This document shows, piece after piece, positions 54,275 through 63,186 of a stretch of 64,000 nt of DNA (its first letter is position 1; the number at the start of each line of letters is the position of its first letter). This DNA is from Compostibacter hankyongensis (lineage in GTDB: Bacteria > Bacteroidota > Bacteroidia > Chitinophagales > Chitinophagaceae), in assembly GCF_039541075.1 (NCBI RefSeq), contig NZ_BAABFN010000022.1, forward strand, positions 186,001 through 250,000, written 5' to 3'. Below the pieces are notes generated by a model that searched no databases, was not told the origin of the DNA, and saw nothing but the letters and a program-made list of their open reading frames with translations. Both the position numbers and the translations under genes were made by a program.

Positions 54275-55708
54275 ATGGAGCGCACTTGCGAACAGGTATG
54301 GGAAAAGTGTCTAAATATAATTAGGGATATCGTTGAGTGGCAACCCTATAAAACATGGTTCGAACCTATTAAACCGGTAAAGCTTGAAACGAACGTATTG
54401 ACGATCCAGGTACCCAGTCAGTTTTTTTACGAATATCTGGAAGAACACTACATAGGTCTCTTAGGCAAAACCATCAAGCGTGAGCTGGGGAAAGAAGCAA
54501 GGCTGGAATACCGCATCGTGGTAGAGAACGGCAACACCACCCAACGGCCGGTAACGGTAAATATGCCTATGCACTTTAGCAAACCGGCTCCCGGAAACGA
54601 GCTGGATTTTCCGTTGGTGATCAATACCAACCCGGTGAATCCCTTCGTGATCCCGGGACTCAAACGTGTGCAGATAGACCCGCAGCTGAATCCCAATTAT
54701 ACTTTTGATTCCTACATAGAGGGCGACTGCAACCGGGTAGCCCGCCGGGCGGGCAAAACGGTGGCGGAAAAGCCCGGCAGCACCTCTTTCAATCCCCTCG
54801 TTATCTATGGCGGTGTAGGTCTGGGAAAGACCCATCTGGGACAGGCCATCGGCAATGCGGTAAAAGAGCAGCATCCGCATAAAGCTGTTTTGTATGTAAG
54901 TGCGGAAAAGTTTATCAATCAGTTCATCGACAGCGGCAAACGCAGCGAGATAAATGATTTCATCCATTTCTACCAGCTGATTGACGTGCTGATCATTGAC
55001 GATATACAGTTCTTTGCCCGGGCCGAAAAAACCCAGGAAGCCTTCTTTGCTATCTTCAATCATCTTCACCAGTCCGGGAAACAGCTGGTGCTCACTTCAG
55101 ACAAGCCGCCCAAGGACCTCGAAGGCCTGCAGGAGCGGCTGCTGAGCCGGTTCCGCTGGGGGCTGAGCGCAGACCTGCAGATACCGGATTTTGAAACCCG
55201 GATGGAGATCCTGGATACCAAGATGAAGGCGGACGGGCTTGAGATGCCCCGGGAGGTGGTCAAATATGTCGCCTATAATATCCAAAGCAACATCAGGGAG
55301 CTGGAAGGCGCGCTCATTTCGCTACTGGCCCAGTCCTCCCTCAATAAAAAGGACATTGACCTTGACCTGGCCCGGAAAGTGCTGAAATCCTTTGTAAAAA
55401 CCTCATCTAAAGAGATCACCATCAGCAGCATACAGAAAATGGTGTGCGATTACTTCAGCGTTCCCTATGATAAGGTACTGCAGAAAACGCGCAAGCGGGA
55501 AATCGTACAGGCCCGGCAGATCACCATGTTCCTGGCCAAGCAGTTTACCAAAAATTCGCTCAAAACGATCGGGGAACATTTTGGAGGCCGGGATCATACC
55601 ACCGTCATCCACTCCTGCCAGACGGTAAAGGACCTGATGGACACCGACAACGCCTTTAAGGAAAGCGTTTCGGAACTGCAGCAAAAGGTACAGCTCGCCG
55701 CTATGTAA
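54275..55708 (+). CDS. dnaA: Chromosomal replication initiator DnaA
   Basis: 477 residues. Domain I (EQVWEKCLNIIRDIVEWQPYKTWFEPI), a variable linker, domain III with Walker A GGVGLGKTHLG (179-189) and Walker B VLIIDDIQFFA, and domain IV with the DnaA-box-binding signature GGRDHTTVIHSC near 440. Binds origin DnaA boxes and opens the origin to load DnaB. The intact GGRDHTTVIHS motif predicts normal TTATnCACA recognition. tRNA-Ser follows with a separate promoter. Confidence 0.97.
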   Translation: MERTCEQVWEKCLNIIRDIVEWQPYKTWFEPIKPVKLETNVLTIQVPSQFFYEYLEEHYIGLLGKTIKRELGKEARLEYRIVVENGNTTQRPVTVNMPMHFSKPAPGNELDFPLVINTNPVNPFVIPGLKRVQIDPQLNPNYTFDSYIEGDCNRVARRAGKTVAEKPGSTSFNPLVIYGGVGLGKTHLGQAIGNAVKEQHPHKAVLYVSAEKFINQFIDSGKRSEINDFIHFYQLIDVLIIDDIQFFARAEKTQEAFFAIFNHLHQSGKQLVLTSDKPPKDLEGLQERLLSRFRWGLSADLQIPDFETRMEILDTKMKADGLEMPREVVKYVAYNIQSNIRELEGALISLLAQSSLNKKDIDLDLARKVLKSFVKTSSKEITISSIQKMVCDYFSVPYDKVLQKTRKREIVQARQITMFLAKQFTKNSLKTIGEHFGGRDHTTVIHSCQTVKDLMDTDNAFKESVSELQQKVQLAAM

Positions 55709-55723
55709 TTTTAAAAATATTCC

Positions 55724-55731
55724 TATTTTTG
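55724..55731 (+). promoter_or_regulatory. Promoter -7 box (TATTTTTG) of tRNA-Ser
   Basis: TATTTTTG fits TAnnTTTG and lies 16 bases before the mature tRNA start. Confidence 0.5.
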
Positions 55732-55747
55732 CAGCCCCGGAAGGAAG

Positions 55748-55837
<90 letters not shown>

Positions 55838-55840
55838 CAA

Positions 55841-55960
55841 GTCCGCCAATGGCCCCGCATCAGCGGGGCATTTTTATTCCCCGGCAGCGTGGCAAGCTTG
55901 CTTGCCTGAGCAGGCGGGGAATAAAAATGAAAGTGAGCGTAGCGAACGCCATTGGTGGAC
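55841..55960. repeat. 120-base nested inverted-repeat element
   Basis: The outer arms GTCCGCCAATGGC (55841-55853) and GCCATTGGTGGAC (55948-55960) match at 12 of 13 positions. Inner arms CATTTTTATTCCCCG (55869-55883) and CGGGGAATAAAAATG (55915-55929) match perfectly. Between the inner arms is the palindrome GGCAAGCTTGCTTGCC. Each outer flank carries its own hairpin: CCCCGC-ATCA-GCGGGG on the left and GCGT-AGCGA-ACGC on the right. Structure of this kind suggests a mobile REP/MITE-like element or a structured RNA. Confidence 0.7.
55852..55875 (+). terminator. Terminator after tRNA-Ser
   Basis: Stem GCCCCGC / GCGGGGC (7 pairs) with loop ATCA, then TTTTT after an A. It lies 15 bases beyond the tRNA and is at the same time the left-arm hairpin of the inverted repeat at 55841-55960. 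Confidence 0.72.
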
Positions 55961-56008
55961 TTTAGCCACCCCTTCCAGGGATCACCGAGCAAAGCGAGGT
56001 AATCCCGG
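55885..56008. repeat. Direct repeat copy 1 (REP-like)
   Basis: 124 bases nearly identical to copy 2 at 56139-56261. It runs from the right half of the nested element, through GTGAGCGTAGCGAACGCC, to the hairpin GGGATCACCGAGCaAAGCG...TAATCCC. Confidence 0.75.
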
Positions 56009-56038
56009 ACCAAATTCCCCGGACCAGATGCGCAAAAC

Positions 56039-56069
56039 AAAAAAATGAAGACGGGCGAAAGCCGTCTTC
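56039..56069 (-). terminator. Intrinsic terminator of the DinB/VOC unit
   Basis: Stem GAAGACGG / CCGTCTTC (8 pairs) with a 7-base loop. On the minus strand it is followed by ATTTTTTT. It lies about 200 bases beyond the DinB-like stop, with repeat copies 2 and 3 in between. Confidence 0.72.
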
Positions 56070-56082
56070 GGGTGCGATAATA

Positions 56083-56131
56083 TGAACTTTAGCCACCCTT
56101 TATGGGATCACCGAGCGCAGCGAGGTAATCC
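56083..56131. repeat. Partial repeat copy 3 (hairpin segment only)
   Basis: Repeats the segment from ACTTTAGCC through GGGATCACC...GGTAATCCC, with the loop motif GAGCGCAGCGA. Confidence 0.7.
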
Positions 56132-56138
56132 CCTGCTC

Positions 56139-56261
56139 CAGCGTGGCAAGCTTGCTTGCCTGAGCAGGCGGGGAATAAAAATGAAAGTGAGCGTAGCGAA
56201 CGCCATTGGTGGACTTTAGCCTCCCTTTATGGGATCACCGAGCGCAGCGAGGTAATCCCGG
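56139..56261. repeat. Direct repeat copy 2 (REP-like)
   Basis: 123 bases matching 55885-56008, with only a few substitutions around CCCTTTAT/CCCTTCCA and GAGCGCAGCGA/GAGCAAAGCGA. It ends 5 bases before the stop codon of the DinB-like gene. Confidence 0.75.
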
Positions 56262-56265
56262 CGCG

Positions 56266-56790
56266 CTAATAATTCAGCTTCTCATTGATATCATACCGCA
56301 CGCCCTCATAACCCAGTATCCTGCGCATGAGCCCGAGCTGGCCAAAAAGATAGCCCACCCGGTCGGTGGCCATCCCCACCATATTCAACTTGTTTTCCGT
56401 GACAAACTCCACCTTCATCCCGAACGCATAGGGTTCGTGCAGCTCTTCCTCACTAATCGAAAGCAGGCGCTTATACAGTTTTGGCGAGATGGTATGCCAT
56501 TCCTTCTTTAACACGTCCAGCGAAGGATAATCCAGCTTTTCGTCCAGGGCCCTGGCATTCTCAAAAAAGGAGCTGTTCGGGTCGGTCTCCGCGATACCTA
56601 GTATGCCTGCCAGCCAATAACGGCAGTTTACCAGATTGCCCGCCATCCAGACGATATGGTTGGTCCTTCCCTCAATACGCTTCAGGACGTCCTTTGTCTC
56701 AACACCCGCTAAAATGTTGTCAAACATCTGGGTGTGCATCCTGAATGCCGGGATAATGATCTCCAGCGATTTCGAAACAGGCTGATCCAT
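56266..56790 (-). CDS. DinB-like four-helix protein
   Basis: 174 residues from the ATG at 56790 (MDQPVSKSLEIIIP). Helical throughout, with the conserved DinB spacing of RTNHIVWMAGNLVNCRYWL containing a metal-binding His. The family includes bacillithiol-transferase-like and metal-dependent enzymes. It lies 20 bases after the VOC-family gene and shares its operon. Specific substrate unknown. The repeat mosaic starts at its 3' end. Confidence 0.75.
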   Translation of the reverse strand: MDQPVSKSLEIIIPAFRMHTQMFDNILAGVETKDVLKRIEGRTNHIVWMAGNLVNCRYWLAGILGIAETDPNSSFFENARALDEKLDYPSLDVLKKEWHTISPKLYKRLLSISEEELHEPYAFGMKVEFVTENKLNMVGMATDRVGYLFGQLGLMRRILGYEGVRYDINEKLNY

Positions 56791-56810
56791 CGTTTTCAGT
56801 TTATGTTCTG

Positions 56811-57221
56811 TTATTTCTGAATAGTGATGTTCACCATCCACATGATGCCGTACTTATCTTTCACATCGCCGTAAATATCGCCCCATACCTGTTTTTCCAG
56901 GGGATGCCCTTCTTTTCCGCCTTCGCTGAGCGCGTCAAATATCCGGCGGAGCCCCTTTTCATCGGTGCCGCCCAGGGCAAGGCTTATCCTTCCGGTACCG
57001 AGTGCGCCTTCCTCGGGGCTATCGCTGGCCATCAGGAGAACTTCATCGCTCGCCAGCCGGGCATGCATAATGCTGTCCTTCATGGCTTCGGGACAGCTGT
57101 CATTTACCTCGCCAAAGGTCTGCATATACAGATCGCCGCCGAAGACCTGCCGGTAAAACTCCATGGCCTCGCGGCAGTTTCCGTCAAAGAAGAGATAAGG
57201 ATTCAGTGCAATCTTTTTCAT
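56811..57221 (-). CDS. PhnB-like VOC/glyoxalase fold protein
   Basis: 136 residues. NPYLFFDGNCREAMEFYRQVFGGDL is the start of the PhnB/VOC family, ending WGDIYGDVKDKYGIMWMVN. Such proteins usually bind a small molecule or metal; members often accompany stress genes. Precedes the DinB-like gene. Confidence 0.9.
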   Translation of the reverse strand: MKKIALNPYLFFDGNCREAMEFYRQVFGGDLYMQTFGEVNDSCPEAMKDSIMHARLASDEVLLMASDSPEEGALGTGRISLALGGTDEKGLRRIFDALSEGGKEGHPLEKQVWGDIYGDVKDKYGIMWMVNITIQK

Positions 57222-57399
57222 AGGTAACTGTTTTTAGATGATTCGGGTTATGCTTTTCCTCTGCATTGCTGATGCACAGATGACGATAACAAAAATAAAG
57301 ATAAAACAACAGGCTACAGCGGGTTAAAAACGACAATATAGGGGGGCGATTGCGTCGGTCATTGCTGCAGCTGTTTCTCCGGAGGTTAGCCGGTCAGTA

Positions 57400-57430
57400 T
57401 TTGTACTTTTTGACCTATTTTGTAGATTTG
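57400..57430 (+). promoter_or_regulatory. Promoter of the AraC-type gene: TTTG, 19-base spacer, TAGATTTG
   Basis: TTTG (57400-57403), 19-base spacer, TAGATTTG (57423-57430): a full match to the Bacteroidota -33/-7 pattern. The ATG is 30 bases further. Confidence 0.65.
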
Positions 57431-57460
57431 AGAGCAGCATCCCCGTTTTATTTTAACGCT

Positions 57461-58348
57461 ATGCAGAACTACCATAAATATCTTCACATAGGCGATACGG
57501 AAGAAAAATGGGGACTGTATGTCAATACTGCAGGCTATACCAAAACGAATCCGAAACAGCACTATCCCAACAACAGTGAACATCCCACGACCCACTCGTT
57601 CAACTGGAACAAGGGTCGCATCCTCAGCGGCTACTACCTGGTATTTATCTCCAGGGGGCAGGGCATCTTTGAATCCGCCCATACGCCGCCGGTGACCATA
57701 AACGAAGGCACCTGCTTTTTTCTTTATCCCGGCGTATGGCACCGCTACCGCCCCGATGTCCATTCGGGATGGGAGGAATACTGGGTAGGGTTTGACGGAG
57801 CCTATCCGCATGAGCTCATGCACAAAGGATTCTTTTCCGTAAAGTCTCCTTTTATACACGTAGGGCTGCACTGCGATCTGCTGCATCTTTTCCACAACCT
57901 GATCGAAACCATACACGCTTCCTCACCCGGCTATCACCAGGTTGTCGCCGGCATCACCCTGCAGATACTCGGGGTAGTGAACGCAGTATCCATCCATAAG
58001 GAGCAGGACAACGATCCGGCAGGAAGACTGATCGCCAAAGCGCAGTTCCTGCTGCAGGAGTCGCTCGAGAGCCCCGTCGACATGCAGGCGCTGGCCAGGG
58101 ATATCCCTATGGGTTATTCCGCTTTCAGAAAAGCCTTCAAAAAAATTACGGGTGAATCTCCGAACCAATATCACCTGAACCTGCGGCTGGAGCGGGCTAA
58201 ATACCTGCTGACCTCCACTACCCTGACGATCAGCGAAATAGCTTACCAGACGGGATTCGATTCCCTATTTTACTTCTCCAGGCTGTTCAAGAAAAAATAT
58301 GAGGTACCTCCCAAATCCTATCGTCTGCAAAACAGTGTATCGCACTAA
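57461..58348 (+). CDS. AraC family transcriptional regulator
   Basis: 295 residues from the ATG at 57461. The N-terminal cupin-like domain (about 20-170) includes YLVFISRGQGIFES and FFLYPGVWHRYRP. Residues about 190-295 are the AraC DNA-binding domain, with SEIAYQTGFDSLFYFSRLFKKKYEVPPKSYR. It converges on the sugar isomerase-like gene, whose PUL it may control by sensing a monosaccharide. It has a clear promoter of its own. Confidence 0.92.
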   Translation: MQNYHKYLHIGDTEEKWGLYVNTAGYTKTNPKQHYPNNSEHPTTHSFNWNKGRILSGYYLVFISRGQGIFESAHTPPVTINEGTCFFLYPGVWHRYRPDVHSGWEEYWVGFDGAYPHELMHKGFFSVKSPFIHVGLHCDLLHLFHNLIETIHASSPGYHQVVAGITLQILGVVNAVSIHKEQDNDPAGRLIAKAQFLLQESLESPVDMQALARDIPMGYSAFRKAFKKITGESPNQYHLNLRLERAKYLLTSTTLTISEIAYQTGFDSLFYFSRLFKKKYEVPPKSYRLQNSVSH

Positions 58349-59166
58349 CGGTAACGGGCATACCGTTCGTTCAGCATATCTTTCATATAACAGTTGACCT
58401 CAAACAGATCGGCTACAGGTTCACCGGTGAAGGGGATGGCCGGCATATATGGCTTCGGGCCGAATTCGGTCGTAACCGGCAGGATATCCCGTTTACGTTC
58501 CGCGTTTAACGCTACGATACGATCCCACCAGGCTACAAAATGATCCACCGCATGCTTCCACTCCGGAGCCCTGGGGTCGGGTACCTGCGGTCCCTCCTGG
58601 TATCCCACCCGCGCATGGATATGCACGGAACGGTCTATGGCCTCCGACAATATCTCCTGAAAATTCTCCAGGAAGCTCTCGGTAACGCATACCCAGTGAG
58701 AAAGATCGGCGGTCAGCTGATACGCATTATTTGCCGCAAAAAGGTCGGCCGTCATCTGGGGACTGTACCCTATGCGACCCCGGTGCGTCTCATGGGCAAT
58801 TACGATGCCGTTCTTTTCCGAAAATTCCTGGGCCAGATCCAGCAGCTCCAGGTTTTGCTCGCGCGAAAAGTAATCTCTCCCCGTATGGGAATTGATCAGC
58901 AGGGGACCCGGCTCGGCGCATATGGCAAGGTTGCGGAGAAAAGATCTTTTAAATTCTTCAAAAGTGTCGCCGCGGGCCTGGTGCTGATGCGTGACGATAT
59001 GCATCTCATGCTGCTGCAGATAATCAAACAACTGCTTTTTGAGTCCTGCATCTTCCGGCACCCAGGTGTCGAAACCATCATAACCCGCATCGCGCACCTG
59101 ATCCATAAAAACCTTCTGGTCCAGATGCTCATGTCCCCAGAAGGCGCAAAGGATTTTTATCTTCAT
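58345..59166 (-). CDS. Sugar phosphate isomerase/epimerase-like TIM-barrel protein
   Basis: 273 residues. KIKILCAFWGHEHL, then GYDGFDTWVPEDAGLKKQL and VIAHETHRGRIGYSP are those of the AP endonuclease family 2-like (xylose isomerase-like) barrel, metal-binding His/Glu included. No signal peptide. It is 101 bases after the rhamnosidase gene, pointing to catabolism of a sugar released by it (rhamnose isomerase-like is possible but not proven). Its stop overlaps that of the AraC gene in the bases CTAA. Confidence 0.88.
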   Translation of the reverse strand: MKIKILCAFWGHEHLDQKVFMDQVRDAGYDGFDTWVPEDAGLKKQLFDYLQQHEMHIVTHQHQARGDTFEEFKRSFLRNLAICAEPGPLLINSHTGRDYFSREQNLELLDLAQEFSEKNGIVIAHETHRGRIGYSPQMTADLFAANNAYQLTADLSHWVCVTESFLENFQEILSEAIDRSVHIHARVGYQEGPQVPDPRAPEWKHAVDHFVAWWDRIVALNAERKRDILPVTTEFGPKPYMPAIPFTGEPVADLFEVNCYMKDMLNERYARYR

Positions 59167-59267
59167 CGGTATGTTTTATAAAACAAGTTCCTGTTTCTGC
59201 TTCGTCCGGTAAACATACCACTTTTATCCGGATCACGCAGCATGCCGCTCCGGCCACATGCCCGGGT

Positions 59268-61595
59268 TTAGAACAGGGCAAAAGACCATTTGCCGGGCCG
59301 GACGTTAAAAAAGAAATAACGGCCGTCTTCCCCGGCAAACTTCACCGAAGGATTGTTATTCAGCGGTCGCCCATCCTGCAGCAGAAGGGTTCCGTTCACC
59401 GTTATGCGGGATAAGGCTGGGTTCATCCGGGGTATACCTACACGCGCGGTTTGCGCATGGTCCGGTATATCCACCGTCATGCTGAGCTTTTCTTCTTTTT
59501 CTATCTTGAGGTCCAATGCGACAGTCCCCTTCACGGTGGGAACGATACAATGGATCCGGTGCAGATCGCCCGGCTGTGGTATGATATGGAAAGTCCTGTA
59601 ACCCGGCGTTTCCGGGGCTATCCCGGCGACATACTGGCTCATGAGGGTGAGCGGGCCGCCGGACCAGCCATGGTTATAAGACCCTCCCCCGTAGCCTTCA
59701 GCGCCGATACCCCATCCTTCCCACAGGGTGGAAAGATGGCTCTTTACCATATTATCATACCGCCGCTTCATCCGGCTCAGACCCGCGGTCGCATCCTGCA
59801 TGACAAAGAACGACTCCATGATATATTTCTCCATATAGGGGCTCGCATGGAACTCGGTCTGCAGCACCTTTTTTATGGCATCGAATTTTGCAGTATCCGC
59901 CAGCCCGGCCACCACTGCAAGCCCGTTGCCCCTGTCGTCCGTAACCCCTTTGTTCCCCGGGCTCCGGTAGGCCGTCCCGTTCCAGAACTTCCGGTTAAAG
60001 CTTTTTCTTATCATGCTCATTCTCTCCCGGTAAAACGCTGTATCAGACAAGTCACCCGTAAGCCGGGCCATCTGCCCGGCTGCATCGAGCGCCATGTAAT
60101 ACCAGGCATTGTCGAGCAGCGGCACGTCAATATCATTTCCCCAGTCCAGCCAGTCCCATCCACCCGGCCGGTGCACCACAAGGCCGTCTTCCCCCATCTT
60201 CCACAAGTGCAGGTATTTTTTTACTGCTGGATAAACGTAACGGATCAACGCCGTATCGCCGGTATAACGATAGTAGTTCCAGAAGCCGTATCTGCCAATG
60301 CTGGCCAGCATCTGCGCAGGCAGCTCCCTGTCCCAGCTGCCGGCCGGCACCGGCGAGTACAATACACCATTCGGCTTCTGCCAATCGACCAGATTAAGGA
60401 TCGCTTTCCGTATGGCCGGTATCCCGTTATGATCGCAGGCGTAGAGTATCTCACCCATGAGTATCACCGCATCTCCCCACCATTGCGCTCTTTCGCGGTC
60501 CGGATCCTGGATGGCATCGCGCAGGTTGACGTTCAGGGTATTGTACGACTTTTCCCAGAGCCGGTTGTAAAAGTCGTCATCGCACGAGAATGCTCCGACC
60601 TGTTCGGTATTATACCGGGTTTCACGGTATTTGAGCGAAAGGATCTTTACACCGGGAGGAATGGTATAGCGCACCTCATGCCCGTTCATATAACCGAACG
60701 TCTCAAACTCCTGCACACCGGATCTGGTGATGTACTCCGTCCGGACGTTGTATTCGCTCCCCCCTTTGTAATTATCGGTCCGCATGTCTATCTTCAGACC
60801 GCTGTCTGCCACGATCTTGAGATACGGCGTGATGGTAATATTCCTGGGAAGCTTTGCCACGATCACTCCACCCGCGCTTGTTCCCGGTAAGCTATCGTTG
60901 TTGACATAGTCCCGGAGACCGGAATCATTCCACAACGGAATCGGCCGCTTTACCAGGTTATTCCAGGGCCCTACGGGGGGAACGCCGTAAGAGACGGCAT
61001 TTTTCCAGGAACCGTCATCAAAACCGGCCCCGTTCCAGCCGGGAATATCCTTCCCGGCATCGAAATAAATATTGAACTCAGGCAGACGGTAGTTGGGCAG
61101 CGGGGGACCGGTATTGCCAAAGGCAGGATGCCGGATGGCCTTCCAGGTGTTGTCTGACGTTATTGCTTTCCCGTTTATTTTTGCCTCGAACAACAATGCG
61201 GACTTACCGCTGCTCTTATGATCAAAGCCGTCCCTTCCCCAATACCAGGTCAGCACGGCAATGCTGTTCTCACCTTTCAGAAGATAGGGGGACAGGTTTA
61301 CTTCATCATAGTAAGTATCCCGCGGATTAGGTCCCCGTTTGAGCTCTCCTTCAAAAACGACCAGCTTTCCGTTTACCCAGAGCCAGTATTTCGAATCCGT
61401 GGCGATCCTGGCCCGGGCATCTGCCGGAGCCCTGTCCAGGGAAAACGTTTTCCGGAAGCAGGTCCACAGGTTGGTATCGCCCTTCGCATGGGGGATGCCT
61501 ATCCAGGCCGCCTGCCACGATGGGGTTTGGGCGGAACAGGGTGCGCCGACAAAGACGGCAGCGGCAAAACAAATAAGACAGATCAGTTTTTTCAT
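59268..61595 (-). CDS. GH78-like alpha-L-rhamnosidase (secreted)
   Basis: 775 residues with a signal peptide ending PCSAQ. The first part carries beta-sandwich domains. The (alpha/alpha)6 barrel holds DPDRERAQWWGD (364-375), with Glu368 as probable general acid, and TLWEGW (Glu626) as probable general base followed by NHGW (641-644). C-terminal beta domain about 690-775. It would release alpha-L-rhamnose from glycans in the periplasm. It is preceded directly by susD and susC, the typical PUL order. Confidence 0.9.
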   Translation of the reverse strand: MKKLICLICFAAAVFVGAPCSAQTPSWQAAWIGIPHAKGDTNLWTCFRKTFSLDRAPADARARIATDSKYWLWVNGKLVVFEGELKRGPNPRDTYYDEVNLSPYLLKGENSIAVLTWYWGRDGFDHKSSGKSALLFEAKINGKAITSDNTWKAIRHPAFGNTGPPLPNYRLPEFNIYFDAGKDIPGWNGAGFDDGSWKNAVSYGVPPVGPWNNLVKRPIPLWNDSGLRDYVNNDSLPGTSAGGVIVAKLPRNITITPYLKIVADSGLKIDMRTDNYKGGSEYNVRTEYITRSGVQEFETFGYMNGHEVRYTIPPGVKILSLKYRETRYNTEQVGAFSCDDDFYNRLWEKSYNTLNVNLRDAIQDPDRERAQWWGDAVILMGEILYACDHNGIPAIRKAILNLVDWQKPNGVLYSPVPAGSWDRELPAQMLASIGRYGFWNYYRYTGDTALIRYVYPAVKKYLHLWKMGEDGLVVHRPGGWDWLDWGNDIDVPLLDNAWYYMALDAAGQMARLTGDLSDTAFYRERMSMIRKSFNRKFWNGTAYRSPGNKGVTDDRGNGLAVVAGLADTAKFDAIKKVLQTEFHASPYMEKYIMESFFVMQDATAGLSRMKRRYDNMVKSHLSTLWEGWGIGAEGYGGGSYNHGWSGGPLTLMSQYVAGIAPETPGYRTFHIIPQPGDLHRIHCIVPTVKGTVALDLKIEKEEKLSMTVDIPDHAQTARVGIPRMNPALSRITVNGTLLLQDGRPLNNNPSVKFAGEDGRYFFFNVRPGKWSFALF

Positions 61596-61602
61596 ATTAT
61601 TC

Positions 61603-63153
61603 TCAATAACCGGGGTTTTGAACGAGATTGCTGTTGATCTGGATTTCCCTCGAAGGTATAGCGTAAATTAGCCTGTTTTCTGTTACCTTGAATGAAGCGG
61701 GCAGCAGCCATCCATAGAGCGCCTTCAGACGTTCTCCCTTTTCATTTAGCACATTGACCGCATTGCCATTGCGGATGAGATCGGTCCAGCGATGGTTTTC
61801 AAAAGCGAGCTCATGACGCATTTCATCCGCCACACTTTCTTTCGTGGCAACTGTCATATCTGGCAATCCTGCCCTTTTCCTCACCTGGTTCAGATAAGGC
61901 AGCGCTTCCGGGGACTTGTTTTGGGCGACCAGGCATTCCGCCAGCAGCAACAAGGCGCCGGAATATCGATAAACAGGCCAATTGTCATCCGTATTCCATT
62001 CCACAGCATAAGGAGGATGCAGATATTTTTTGATAAAATAAAAGTAGGCTTTGCCCGAAGGGGGATGAAATCCAACAGGGTTTTCCATCGCTTCAGTCGT
62101 AAAAGATTCCCCACTGAGGCTACCCACGGCCACGCCGATCGAAGCTGGCAGGCGCTTGTCTCCATCTTCATATGAATCCACCATTTCCTGGGTCGGAACA
62201 TTCCAGCCCCCGCTAGAAAGGCCGCCCCGCAAGTTTGTGCCGTGCAGGCCTAGTATGGCTTCCGTATTTGTTGTCTTTGGAATAAACCTCCATATAAAGT
62301 CACTCTGCTGCCCGTCATTTCCTGCCTGGTACTGCACTTCAAATATCGACTCCCGGCTGTTTTTATGAGCGGGGTCAAAGACGTCGGCATAATTATCCAA
62401 TAAGCCATAGTTCATATGGGTGATATCCAGCAACTCCTTTTCCGCTTTGGCGTATTCGCGCTCCGGCTTTGACATGTAGGCGTAAGCCAACAGCATTTTG
62501 GCTGCGCCTCGCGTGGCCCTGCCCGACTGAGGAAAGGTTGTCGCCACAGGAAGCTTGGGAATAGCATTCGTGAGGTCTGCAATGATCTGACTGTATACCT
62601 CTTCCACGGTATTCCTGGGTAAAAAAGCTTCTTTCTCCGAAGTCACTTCCTTGAGTTGCAAAGGGACACCGCCATAATGCTGAACCAGATCGTAATAATA
62701 ATACGCCCTCAGGAACAGCGCCTCTCCCGACAAGGTGTCCTTTACGCCCTGCGCTATATCCTCCCGGTTCTCCAGTCGGCTAAGAACGGTGTTCACCTTG
62801 GCGATACCTGAATAATCATTTCCATATCGGTTGCCGGGATTGTTCGGCTCCTGGCTGGAGGTGGCATTATCCAGAAACTCTGCCATGGCTTCTGCACTGG
62901 TTTCCGTTCCCCGGTCAGCCTGGTAAATCGTAAAAAAAGTATTATCGGACCGTATTTCGTCCATGTAAATGCCTGTCACGGCAATCAGTCGCAGGTTCGT
63001 ATAGGCGGAAACAACTGCCTGGTCAAACTCTGCAGCATTCTTAAAAAAAGAAACCGAGCTCAGCGAAGTCTCCGGAGCCAGGTTCAGGTTATCTTCGCTG
63101 CAGGATTGCAACGTAATCAAAGCAACTGCTATATACAGGAATATCTTTTTCAT
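61603..63153 (-). CDS. susD: SusD/RagB family nutrient-binding lipoprotein
   Basis: 516 residues from the ATG at 63153, which begins a lipoprotein signal MKKIFLYIAVALITLQSC (Cys18). The TPR-like helices and loops of SusD are evident (AVVSAYTNLR, EVYSQIIADL, RHELAFENHRWTDLIRNG near the end). It binds glycan at the outer surface and covers the SusC barrel. Stop lies 7 bases from the rhamnosidase start. Confidence 0.96.
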   Translation of the reverse strand: MKKIFLYIAVALITLQSCSEDNLNLAPETSLSSVSFFKNAAEFDQAVVSAYTNLRLIAVTGIYMDEIRSDNTFFTIYQADRGTETSAEAMAEFLDNATSSQEPNNPGNRYGNDYSGIAKVNTVLSRLENREDIAQGVKDTLSGEALFLRAYYYYDLVQHYGGVPLQLKEVTSEKEAFLPRNTVEEVYSQIIADLTNAIPKLPVATTFPQSGRATRGAAKMLLAYAYMSKPEREYAKAEKELLDITHMNYGLLDNYADVFDPAHKNSRESIFEVQYQAGNDGQQSDFIWRFIPKTTNTEAILGLHGTNLRGGLSSGGWNVPTQEMVDSYEDGDKRLPASIGVAVGSLSGESFTTEAMENPVGFHPPSGKAYFYFIKKYLHPPYAVEWNTDDNWPVYRYSGALLLLAECLVAQNKSPEALPYLNQVRKRAGLPDMTVATKESVADEMRHELAFENHRWTDLIRNGNAVNVLNEKGERLKALYGWLLPASFKVTENRLIYAIPSREIQINSNLVQNPGY

Positions 63154-63186
63154 AATGTTTAGTTTAAGATCAAACACAAGGCTTAC

